The notes under the pieces are model-generated. The model did not search any database. It had not been told where the DNA came from and was given only the letters and a program-made list of their open reading frames with translations. Shown here piece by piece: positions 33,444 to 40,772 of a DNA stretch of 64,000 bases (positions are counted from its first letter, which is position 1; each line of letters opens with the position of its first letter). Made by a program: the position numbers and the translations under genes. Source of the stretch: an uncultured Myxococcales bacterium (GTDB taxonomy: Bacteria > Myxococcota_A > UBA9042 > DTJE01); assembly GCA_903936705.1 (NCBI GenBank), contig CAIZWN010000044.1, forward strand, positions 1-64,000, given 5' to 3'.

Positions 33444-33757
33444 AGGCGATGACGGCCAGCGACGGGTCCGGAAAGGCCGTGGAGCTTCTCTGGACCCGTC
33501 TCGAAAACTCCGAGGCGGCGGTTCGAGGCGTCGAGCAGGCGATGGCGCGTCTCCTGAAGCGTATCGAAGAGTTGGATGCGAACCTCGCTATCGCCTCCCA
33601 GGCGCTCGCGCACGCCGCAGCCCGCAACGAAGAGCGGTTCGGGGACCTGGCAGCCGAACTCGCCGGCAAGAGCGACCTGACCGCGAACGACGTCCGGAAG
33701 ATCGTGGCCGAGGAACTGAAGGCACGGAAAGTCACCCTGTTGGTCTCCCTCGAATAG
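33440..33757 (+). CDS. Small coiled-coil phage protein
   Basis: A 105-aa protein with GTG start overlapping the previous stop; an ATG at 33449 is an alternative. It is almost entirely helical (ELLWTRLENSEAAVRGVEQAMARLLKRIEELDANLAIASQAL then DLTANDVRKIVAEELKARK) and likely forms a coiled coil. No function recognised. It is coupled to the putative annealing protein. Confidence 0.55.
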   Translation: MKAMTASDGSGKAVELLWTRLENSEAAVRGVEQAMARLLKRIEELDANLAIASQALAHAAARNEERFGDLAAELAGKSDLTANDVRKIVAEELKARKVTLLVSLE

Positions 33758-33781
33758 TTCGGGGGTGGCAGCCTGATGTGG

Positions 33782-33808
33782 GCGCCCCGGGAGACCGGCC
33801 CGGGGCGC
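33782..33808 (+). promoter_or_regulatory. Perfect 10-bp hairpin upstream of the 33823 gene
   Basis: GCGCCCCGGG (33782-33791) pairs exactly with CCCGGGGCGC (33799-33808) around a seven-base loop. It is followed by GAGGAGAG and the ATG at 33823. Similar hairpins precede other prophage genes. Confidence 0.55.
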
Positions 33809-33822
33809 GAGGAGAGTGGGAA

Positions 33823-34635
33823 ATGGTCCAGACGAAAGCACAGAAGGACGTGGAACTCGATGTGAAGCCACTGGACGAGGGAATGATCGCCTGCGCGATC
33901 CTCGGCACCAGCCCGATTATCCTCTATCGGATGTCCGAGAAGGGCGCGCGGGAACTTCTCTTCCCCGCGGGAAGGAAGACGGTTGCCGATCGTGCCGCAA
34001 CCATGAAGCACGACCCCATTGCAGAGTTCAAATCGTCTCCCTACACCCGCGATTTCGGGGAGACCTACCTCACGCACCTCGGGACCGCATTCAAGGGGGC
34101 AATCAGCGGTGCGGCGATCGACATGCCCGGCGCGAACAAGGCGCAGATCGGGCGTCTTCTCCAGGTCGAGGACGAGTTCGTGCCGATCTACGGGATCCCG
34201 AAGCTCCACATGGCGATCGTTCGGTCTGCGGACATCAACCACACCCCGGACGTCCGGACGCGGTGCGTGGTCCCGGAATGGGCCAGCTACATCACGATTT
34301 CGTTCGTGCGCCCGCTTCTGAACGAACAGACGGTCGCGACCCTCCTGCACGCGGCGGGCATCATCCAGGGCGTCGGCGACTTCCGCCCTGGCAAGGGAAA
34401 GGGCACCTACGGCAGGTTCCGGATCGTCCGGACCAACGATCCTGATTGGGTGCGGATCACGAAGGGCAGCAGCCCCGAAATGCAGCGGCAGGCGATGAAG
34501 GACGCCGTGCCCTACAACGCTGAGGCGGCAGAACTTCTCGCGTGGTTCAAGGAAGCGAAGATCCGCCGGAACAAGGCGCCGTCCGCCGCCGAGGTCGTGG
34601 AGCAGGCGGAAGCCAGCGGCATCGAAAGCACCTAG
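33823..34635 (+). CDS. Conserved phage early protein of unknown function
   Basis: A 270-aa protein from ATG 33823. The sequence looks well structured (ACAILGTSPIILYRMSEKGARELLFPAGRK, TYLTHLGTAFKGAISGAAIDMPG, LLQVEDEFVPIYGIPKLHMAIVRSADINHTPDVRTRCVVPEW, GAGKGKGTYGRFRIV-like GKGKGTYGRFRIV). It is beta-rich with a short basic Gly/Lys loop. Homologues usually accompany YqaJ and annealing proteins in phages as far as I can recall, which suggests a role in recombination or replication. It is followed directly by the pentanucleotide array. Confidence 0.65.
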   Translation: MVQTKAQKDVELDVKPLDEGMIACAILGTSPIILYRMSEKGARELLFPAGRKTVADRAATMKHDPIAEFKSSPYTRDFGETYLTHLGTAFKGAISGAAIDMPGANKAQIGRLLQVEDEFVPIYGIPKLHMAIVRSADINHTPDVRTRCVVPEWASYITISFVRPLLNEQTVATLLHAAGIIQGVGDFRPGKGKGTYGRFRIVRTNDPDWVRITKGSSPEMQRQAMKDAVPYNAEAAELLAWFKEAKIRRNKAPSAAEVVEQAEASGIEST

Positions 34636-34925
34636 CGCGGCTGGCGCGGCAGGCTTGAACTGGCCGGGCGAGGCGCGGTTGGGCCAGGAATGGCAGGCGT
34701 GACCGGGAATGGTCTGGCCGGGCGAGGCGGGCACGGACAGGCGCGGACGGGCGTGGAAGGGCCAGGCGTGGAATGTCGAGGCAGGCATGGATAGGCCGGG
34801 CGACGCGAGACCTGGTGCGGCGAGGCGGGCGAGGCTGGGATCGGAAAGGCGAGGCAAGGCCTGTTGAGGCAGGCATGGCCGGGAATGGCGAGGCCTGGCG
34901 CGGCGAGGCGGGGCACGGCAGGCGA
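34636..34925 (+). repeat. Degenerate GGC pentanucleotide array with about 44-bp superperiod
   Basis: From just after the stop at 34635 to the ribosome binding site of the next gene, GG starts fall every 5 bases for about 59 units. About 40 units are GGC, 10 are GGA and 3 are GGT; the two following bases vary. The phase slips to a 4-base step at about 34652, 34696, 34730, 34784, 34828, 34872 and 34921, always at GGCAGGC or GGCGGGC, most often 44 bases apart. A further slip occurs at the very start (34639-34643, GGCTGGC). The plus strand is very G-rich. No reading frame or hairpin explains it. See findings. Confidence 0.9.
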
Positions 34926-34936
34926 GGGGGTTGCAA

Positions 34937-35410
34937 GTGAAAGATCGTGACGCGGTACAGGAAGCGCTCGAATCGATCCGGAAGGCGCACGCCGGAATCC
35001 TTCGGGCCGAGGACGTGGTCGATGCGGCGGCGGACCGGGAGAGCCCGCTGCATCAGCAGTTCTTGTGGGACGACACCGAGGCCGCCCGCCAGTTCCGACT
35101 GGTGCAGGCGCGGAACCTGATCACGGTGTTCGTCCAGGTCCTTCCTGGCCCGTCGAAGGACCCGGTCCAGGTCTACGTGAGCCTGACGGCCGACCGCCGG
35201 GAAGCCGGCGGCGGCTACCGGCTAATCCACGACGTGCTCGCGGACCCGGAAATGCGGGCGCGGTTCCTGGACGAGGCGCTGGCCGACTTCAACCGGGCGG
35301 AAGCCAAGTACGGGCGGCTTGTCGAACTTGTCCCGGTGTTCGTTGCGGTTCGGAAGGTCCGGGTGAAGCGTGGGGCCAGGACCAGGGCTCATGATCGGGT
35401 GGCAGGATGA
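34937..35410 (+). CDS. Unrecognised phage early protein
   Basis: A 157-aa protein. I prefer the GTG at 34937, six bases after AGGGGG, over a TTG at 34931. The N-terminal part is helical (DAVQEALESIRKAHAGILRAEDVVDAAADRE), then a strand-rich part (LITVFVQVLPGPSKDPVQVYVSLTADRREAGGGYRLIHDV) and basic C-terminus. It immediately follows the array. Its stop overlaps the next small frame. No family identified. Confidence 0.65.
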   Translation: MKDRDAVQEALESIRKAHAGILRAEDVVDAAADRESPLHQQFLWDDTEAARQFRLVQARNLITVFVQVLPGPSKDPVQVYVSLTADRREAGGGYRLIHDVLADPEMRARFLDEALADFNRAEAKYGRLVELVPVFVAVRKVRVKRGARTRAHDRVAG

Positions 35411-35754
35411 TGGTCGATCGGGGAGCTTCGAAACGGCGCCAGGAAGAGACGGAAATCGACCTGGGCGAAGTGCGGCTCCCCCTTGCTGGTGGCGGGTTTG
35501 CGCTCTATTCCGTTCGGATTCGAGGTAGGGTGTCTCTGGTGGACGCGGAGAACTCGGAATGGCCTGTAAAAACAACGGAAATCGGATTATCGGCCCCTAC
35601 TTCGACCGGCGGCGAGGGAACTGGTATTTCACCGAGATTATCGACGGCGCGAGAACGTGGGTTCCTATCCCAGGATGCGAGAATGAGAACGAAGCGCGCG
35701 AGCACGTCGAAGGAGCCAGGGACCGGCTCGCAGCGCCGACCGTCGATACCTTGA
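35407..35754 (+). CDS. Possible short gene overlapping the integrase start (doubtful)
   Basis: An ATG at 35407 overlaps the preceding stop and opens a 115-codon frame. Only the first 50 codons (EIDLGEVRLPLAGGGFALYSVRIRG) look protein-like and lie outside the integrase. The remaining 65 codons overlap the integrase and have shadow-like composition. A real short protein may be read here with a fortuitous C-terminus; translational coupling to the integrase is an alternative explanation for the overlap. Confidence 0.35.
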   Translation: MMVDRGASKRRQEETEIDLGEVRLPLAGGGFALYSVRIRGRVSLVDAENSEWPVKTTEIGLSAPTSTGGEGTGISPRLSTARERGFLSQDARMRTKRASTSKEPGTGSQRRPSIP

Positions 35755-36797
35755 ACGATGCGGTGGGTGCGTTCGTGAAGCACATTGCGAGCGATGGCGG
35801 CAACGCCTCGTCGGTGTCCTTCGCCAAGGCGGCGCTGGCCCCGCTGGTGAAGGCCCATGGCGACGCGACCCTGAAGCGGTTCTGCGGGGCATGGCTGGAC
35901 GAGTACCTGACGAACACGGCAGATCGCTCGATGGCCAGTCGGCGGTCCTACTGGAAGGCGCTGGTCCGCTTCGCGACCTGGATCCGGAAGCGGGGGATGA
36001 TCACCCGGGACGTCGTGGCGGAAGCCCTCCGGGAAAGGGAACGCCAGGACAAGATGCTTCCCTGGCGAACCCGCGACGGCGCCCGGGAGGTCGGGCGCGG
36101 GAAGGTCCAGCTGCGGAACCAGAGCGAGGTCGTAGCGTACCTCGAAACGGCGCTGGCCCTGGGCCCGCACCAGAGGGCCGCGAAGAAGGACCGCCAGCGG
36201 GTGGCGGACGAACGCCGGGTCGCGTCCTGCCTGCCGCTCCTTTGCGGGCTGGCGTCGGGCGAGGTCCTGCACCTGAAAGTGGGTGATGTGGACTTGGCCT
36301 CGTCCGTTGGGTATGTTCGTGATGCTGGAGCCGCCGAGGTCGACGGCTGGCACGTGAAGCGGGACTCGCGGACTGGCGAGTGGGAAGTCCCGGAGGCGCT
36401 GCGAGAGAGCCTGGGACGGCTGACGGCCGACCGCGCTTTCGACGCGTACCTCCTGCACGATGGCAGCGGTAGGCCGCACCAGCGCGCCTGGCTTCGGGAT
36501 CTTGTAGTCGAGGTCTGCCAGGCTTCGAAGGTTGACGGGCAGCCGATTCGGACGGTCCCGCCGCACGGCTTGCGCGGAACCTGCGCGACGCTGCAGCGGG
36601 TGCTGGCGAAGCGGTCGATCGGTGATATTGCGGCGATACTGCGGCACGGGGATAATGGTCGGGTCGCGGCGAGCCACTACGTCGGGGTGCCGGAACGCCG
36701 GCAGGCCCTGAAAGTGATCGTAGGTGGCAAGAAGATCGGCGCCCGGACGGGCCAGAATTCTGTCCAGGGTGGTTTGAAAGCGGTGGTTGATCGTTAG
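35559..36797 (+). CDS. Tyrosine recombinase (phage integrase) lacking the first catalytic arginine
   Basis: A 412-aa integrase. An arm-binding-like N-terminus (GPYFDRRRGNWYFTEIIDG) is followed by a SAM-like core-binding domain and a catalytic domain with HGLR (H336, R339), RHGDNGRVAASHYV (H363, nucleophile Y374). In the box where the family has GLR-x-x-E, the sequence is GLASGEVLHLKVGDVD, so Arg I is replaced by Ala at 232. This should impair cleavage, or the arginine is supplied elsewhere. The gene ends 82 bases from the 3' end of a tRNA-Pro gene, the presumed attachment site. Confidence 0.9.
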   Translation: MACKNNGNRIIGPYFDRRRGNWYFTEIIDGARTWVPIPGCENENEAREHVEGARDRLAAPTVDTLNDAVGAFVKHIASDGGNASSVSFAKAALAPLVKAHGDATLKRFCGAWLDEYLTNTADRSMASRRSYWKALVRFATWIRKRGMITRDVVAEALRERERQDKMLPWRTRDGAREVGRGKVQLRNQSEVVAYLETALALGPHQRAAKKDRQRVADERRVASCLPLLCGLASGEVLHLKVGDVDLASSVGYVRDAGAAEVDGWHVKRDSRTGEWEVPEALRESLGRLTADRAFDAYLLHDGSGRPHQRAWLRDLVVEVCQASKVDGQPIRTVPPHGLRGTCATLQRVLAKRSIGDIAAILRHGDNGRVAASHYVGVPERRQALKVIVGGKKIGARTGQNSVQGGLKAVVDR

Positions 36798-36801
36798 GCC
36801 G

Positions 36802-36836
36802 ATCGTTAGGCGGGCCTGGGGGGCCCGCCTAACGAT
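36802..36836 (+). terminator. Strong inverted repeat after the integrase
   Basis: ATCGTTAGGCGGGCC (36802-36816) pairs perfectly over 15 bases with 36822-36836 around TGGGG. A third copy of the motif GATCGTTAGGC lies just upstream at 36789-36799, overlapping the integrase stop. It may terminate the early operon, though no U-run follows, or be arm-type integrase sites. Confidence 0.6.
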
Positions 36837-36856
36837 GGCCAACCGTGCTTGGAACT

Positions 36857-36872
36857 CCGCGTAATTACGCGG
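36857..36872. other. Perfect 16-bp palindrome beside the tRNA, candidate att core or integrase site
   Basis: CCGCGTAATTACGCGG is a perfect palindrome eight bases from the tRNA 3' end, between integrase and tRNA. Such AT-centred palindromes suit a tyrosine recombinase or a directionality factor. The matching attL copy was not found in the window. Confidence 0.5.
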
Positions 36873-36879
36873 TAACCCG

Positions 36880-36954
36880 TCGGGGCGGTCAGATTCGAAC
36901 TGACGACCCCTTGACCCCCAGTCAAGTGCGCTAACCAGGCTGCGCTACGCCCCG
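36880..36954 (-). tRNA. tRNA-Pro (anticodon GGG)
   Basis: The minus strand folds into a full cloverleaf: acceptor CGGGGCG with CGCCCCG, D-arm GCGC/GCGC, anticodon stem CTTGA/TCAAG with loop CTGGGGG (anticodon GGG), and T-arm GTCAG/CTGAC with TTCGAAT. The discriminator is A and CCA is not encoded. Its 3' end faces the integrase, so this gene is the likely integration site, regenerated by the prophage end. Confidence 0.96.
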
Positions 36955-36973
36955 GGCCGAAAAAGCGGCGAAA

Positions 36974-37001
36974 CCTTAACATGCGGACATGGGGAAGGCA
37001 A
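36974..37001 (-). promoter_or_regulatory. Possible promoter of tRNA-Pro
   Basis: On the minus strand TTGCCT (36996-37001) and TTAAGG (36974-36979) are separated by 16 bases, 20 bases upstream of the tRNA. The -10 match is weak. Confidence 0.35.
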
Positions 37002-37218
37002 GCGCAGTTTTGCCTGCCGCACAAGTCTCGCGGCCCGTTGGCCAAGTCGGGCAAGACCCTTGACCGCAGTCAGGTGCGGTCTGATACTTGCGGCCGAATT
37101 GTCTGGGCCGCGCCTGGGACTTCTTTGGTCATTTGTGGGACCGATTGGCTTGGGCGCGATTGTTGATTTTCGGACCGCACCAGTTGGCCGTTACACCGGC
37201 CCGGGAGAAACCATCGGC

Positions 37219-39477
37219 ATGCGTTTTCACTTTCCAGTCATCATCATCGACGAGGACTTCCGTTCAGAAAACGCCTCCGGCCTGGGCATCCGCGCCCTGG
37301 CTCAGGCCATTGAGGCCGAGGGTTTCGACATCCTTGGCGTCACCAGCTATGGTGACCTGACTTCCTTTGCCCAGCAGCAAAGTCGCGGTTCCGCCTTCAT
37401 CCTGTCCATCGATGACGAGGAACTGGTCAACAAGGCCGATCAGACCATCGCCGAACTGCGCGCGTTCGTCGAGGAGATCCGCTTTCGCAATACCGACATC
37501 CCGATCTTCCTGTACGGCGAGACGCGCACGGCCCGCCACATTCCCAACGACGTCTTGAAGGAACTGCACGGTTTCATTCACATGTTCGAGGATACCCCCG
37601 AGTTCATCGCCCGCTATGTCGTGCGCGAGGCGCGGTCCTACCTGGACGGGTTGCCGCCTCCGTTTTTTCGCGCACTGGTTCACTATGCAGCCGACAGTTC
37701 CTACTCGTGGCACTGCCCTGGACACTAGGGCGGCGTCGCGTTTCTGAAGTCGCCCGTCGGCCAGATGTTCCATCAGTTCTTCGGTGAAAACCTTCTGCGC
37801 GCCGACGTCTGCAATGCCGTCGAGGAACTGGGGCAATTGCTGGACCACACCGGTCCAGTCGCCGCGTCGGAACGCAATGCAGCACGAATTTTCAACGTCG
37901 ATCACCTGCTGTTCGTCACGAACGGCACGTCCACCTCAAACAAGATCGTCTGGCATTCGACCGTGGCGCCAGGCGACATCGTAGTAGTCGATCGCAACTG
38001 CCACAAGTCGATCCTGCACGCCATCATCATGTGCGGCGCGGTCCCGGTGTTCCTGATGCCCACGCGCAACAACTTCGGAATCATCGGGCCGATCCCGCGC
38101 CAGGAATTCGAGTGGGAAAACATCAAGCGAAAGATCCTGGCAAACCCGTTCGCCCGCGAAGTGCTGGAAAAGAACCCGGATGCCAAGCCGCGAGTCCTTA
38201 CGATCACGCAGAGCACCTACGACGGCGTCCTTTACAACGTCGAGGACATCAAGGAGATGCTGGACGGGCACATCGACACGCTGCACTTTGACGAAGCGTG
38301 GCTGCCGCATGCCACTTTCCACAAGTTCTACAAGGGATTCCACGCGATCGGCAAAAGCAGCCAGCGCTGCAAGACGTCGATGGTGTTTTCCACCCAGTCC
38401 ACCCACAAGCTTCTGGCGGGGCTGTCGCAGGCCTCGCAGATCCTGGTGCAGGACTCGGAATCGAGGAAGCTGGACCGGGACGTGTTCAACGAGGCGTTCC
38501 TGATGCACACGTCGACGTCGCCGCAGTACGCCATTATCGCTTCATGCGACGTGGCCGCAGCCATGATGGAAGCCCCCGGCGGCAAGTCCCTGGTCGAGGA
38601 GTCCATCAACGAAGCCCTGGATTTCCGTCGCGCGATGCGCAAGGTCGACGAGGAGTGGGGCGCCGACTGGTGGTTCAAGGTCTGGGGACCCGAGGAACTT
38701 GCGGACGAGGGCGTTGGCGACCGCGAGGATTGGGTGCTTAGAGCAGGCGAGCGCTGGCATGGTTTCGGCGATCTGGCCAAGGGCTTCAACATGCTGGACC
38801 CCATCAAGGGGACGGTAGTGACGCCCGGGCTGGACGTTGACGGCGACTTTGCCGACTGGGGCATCCCGGCCGCGATCGTCACGAAATATCTGGCCGAACA
38901 CGGCGTCATCGTCGAGAAGACGGGGCTTTACAGCTTCTTCATCATGTTCACCATCGGCATCACGAAAGGCCGATGGAACACGCTGATGTCGGAACTGCAG
39001 CAGTTCAAGGACCACTACGATCGGAATCAGCCGCTGTGGAAGGTGATGCCCGACTTCATCGTCAAGCATCCCAAGTACGAAAGGACCGGCCTGCGCGACC
39101 TGTGCACGCAGATCCACGAGGTTTACAAGGCCAACGACGTGGCCAGGCTGACGACCGAGATGTACCTGTCGGAAATGGTGCCGATCATGAAGCCTGCCGA
39201 CGCCTTCGCGATGATGGCCCATCGAGAGATTGATCGCGTGCCCATCGACGTGCTTGAGGGCCGCGTTACCGCGGTGCTGCTGACGCCGTATCCACCAGGT
39301 ATCCCTTTGCTGATCCCTGGCGAGCAGTTCAACGCGACCATCGTCAGGTATCTGCAGTTTGCACGCGAATTCAATTCCCGCTTTCCCGGCTTCGAGACCG
39401 ACATCCACGGCCTGGTCAAGGAAGACGGGCTGACATACTACGTTGACTGCGTGAAATATACGGCCGGCCTCAAGTAG
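37219..39477 (+). pseudogene. Orn/Lys/Arg decarboxylase (biodegradative arginine decarboxylase type) split by an amber codon
   Basis: The frame 37219-39477 encodes a 752-codon fold-type I PLP decarboxylase. Residues 1-130 are the receiver-like wing domain (VIIIDEDFRSENASGLG), then YSWHCPGH. A TAG at 37726-37728 (codon 170) interrupts the conserved PGHSGG motif, and the same frame resumes GGVAFLKSPVGQMFHQFFGEN. Downstream are TNGTSTSNKIV, FDEAW, and the PLP lysine K397 in STQSTHK. The C-terminal domain is complete. A single C-to-A change of TCG (Ser) to TAG explains the break. TAG is used as a normal stop by this same gene (39475-39477). Recent mutation or sequence error is most likely. Confidence 0.88.
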
Positions 39478-39480
39478 CGA

Positions 39481-40659
39481 TTACCTGGCCTGGCGGAATG
39501 CCTCATCGACCTGCTTGGCAAGACGTTCGTAGACCTGCTCGCGCGAACCGGTGCCTTCGACTATCTGCAAACGCCTGGTTTTTTCATAATAGCTGTCGAT
39601 CTCGCTGGCATAACGCTCGTGATCCTCCAGGCGCCGGACGATTGTTTCGGTGCTGCGGTCGTACTGCAAAGCGCGCTCGGTCGATCCCCTGAACGACAGA
39701 CGGCGGAACAATTCGAGAGTGGGCACCCGCAGGTCAAGAATCGTGGAGACGCGTTGCCCGATCTTGCGAAGCATGCCGTCAAGAATGTAGGCCTGGACCA
39801 ACGTCCGCGGAAACCCCTTGAAAATAAGGCCGTTCTTACCAGGGTGCGACCGGATATAACCTTCGACCACACGGATGACGATCTCGTCCGGAACCAGGGC
39901 TCCCTGAGCCATCAATTCCGAGATCTGGGTCGCCAGAGGCCCACCCTTGGCCGCAGCCTCCCGAAGCAGATCGGTCGTCGAAATGTAGTGCAGGTTGTAC
40001 TGCTCGGCCAGCAGGCGCGCCTGCGTGCTGCGGCCTGATCCAGGCGCCCCAAGCACGACGACGTTAAGCTGGACCAGGCGCAACGACTTGTCCACGGCAG
40101 TGGTGATCTGGTCGAAGACGCCATCAACGCTGGTCGTACCGTCAACCGAAACCAGGATCCCTTTCTCCTCGTAGAAGCCCAGCACTGGCGCCGTCTTTTC
40201 GCCGTACTCGCGCAGCCTGAATTGAATTACATCGCGCTGATCGTCGGCTCGTCCGGATGTACCGGCCCGCTCAAGAAGGCGTTCAATGCAGGCCTCAACC
40301 GGGACCTGGATGTTGATCAGGTTCATGAGCGATGTGTGCATCTTCAGCAGCAGGCCCTCCAGGATGTAGGCCTGGACCGATGTTCGAGGAAAGCCATCGA
40401 ACAGAAAGCCGCGAGCGTGCGATTGCTCGCGGATCTTTCGAATGGTCTTTTCCAGCAGCTTGACGATCAATTCGTCCGATGCCAGACCGCCCTTCTCGAT
40501 GACCGACTTGACCGCATGACCGATGTCGGTGCCATCGCGGATCTCGTCTCGCAGCAACTCACCGGAGGAAATGTAGTGCAGCTTGTAGCGCTCGACCAAC
40601 CGGGCGGCCTGGGTCCCCTTTCCAGCACCGGGGGGTCCGAAAAGTGCGATATTGAGCAT
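39481..40659 (-). CDS. Tandem (fused) adenylate kinase-like protein
   Basis: A 392-aa protein starting at ATG 40659. Domain 1 (1-195) is a complete short-lid, AK1-like adenylate kinase: GPPGAGKGTQ (8-17), SSGELLRDEI, DGFPRT (88-93), and AGTSGRADDQ. Domain 2 (198-392) repeats the layout (GAPGSGRSTQ 204-213, STTDLLREA, KGFPRT 281-286) but the P-loop Lys is Arg210, and the DG of the AMP box is changed to KG. Domain 2 is therefore probably a pseudo-kinase or has different specificity. It is convergent with the decarboxylase, three bases apart. Confidence 0.88.
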   Translation of the reverse strand: MLNIALFGPPGAGKGTQAARLVERYKLHYISSGELLRDEIRDGTDIGHAVKSVIEKGGLASDELIVKLLEKTIRKIREQSHARGFLFDGFPRTSVQAYILEGLLLKMHTSLMNLINIQVPVEACIERLLERAGTSGRADDQRDVIQFRLREYGEKTAPVLGFYEEKGILVSVDGTTSVDGVFDQITTAVDKSLRLVQLNVVVLGAPGSGRSTQARLLAEQYNLHYISTTDLLREAAAKGGPLATQISELMAQGALVPDEIVIRVVEGYIRSHPGKNGLIFKGFPRTLVQAYILDGMLRKIGQRVSTILDLRVPTLELFRRLSFRGSTERALQYDRSTETIVRRLEDHERYASEIDSYYEKTRRLQIVEGTGSREQVYERLAKQVDEAFRQAR

Positions 40660-40772
40660 GATGTTACCTCGCAGCGCAGGCCGCATTGTAGACTTAAACT
40701 CCTGCCGCCAGTGTGCAAGAGTGGCAAGTCCCTGTCGCCTCAGCGATTGGACGTCTGGGCGCACTGGTCCGA

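Larger units (their letters stand above)
5314..36880 (+). mobile_element. Mu-like contractile-tail prophage / genomic island next to tRNA-Pro
   Basis: Late genes follow the Mu morphogenetic order from head to fibre, then lysis, cargo, recombination genes and an integrase ending 82 bases from the 3' end of a tRNA-Pro gene. Terminase subunits, portal, head morphogenesis protein and a repressor are not found. The left limit is therefore uncertain: either the region 1-5313 replaced these genes, or the prophage continues left beyond the window. Integration by a tyrosine recombinase rather than the MuA/MuB transposase makes it a Mu-tail hybrid. Confidence 0.85.

Noticed and set aside
34636-34925. 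CRISPR array or a coding repeat in the GGC-rich tract.
   Set aside because: There is no conserved repeat of 23 bases or more with unique spacers and no cas genes. A 5-base period cannot encode a periodic peptide in one frame shorter than five residues, and the frames contain no protein-like sequence or suitable start.
37726-37728. Pyrrolysine or programmed read-through at the amber codon of the decarboxylase.
   Set aside because: The family has Ser at this site, a position unlike known pyrrolysine sites. TAG ends this same gene and serC, and no pyl genes are seen. A mutation or error is simpler.
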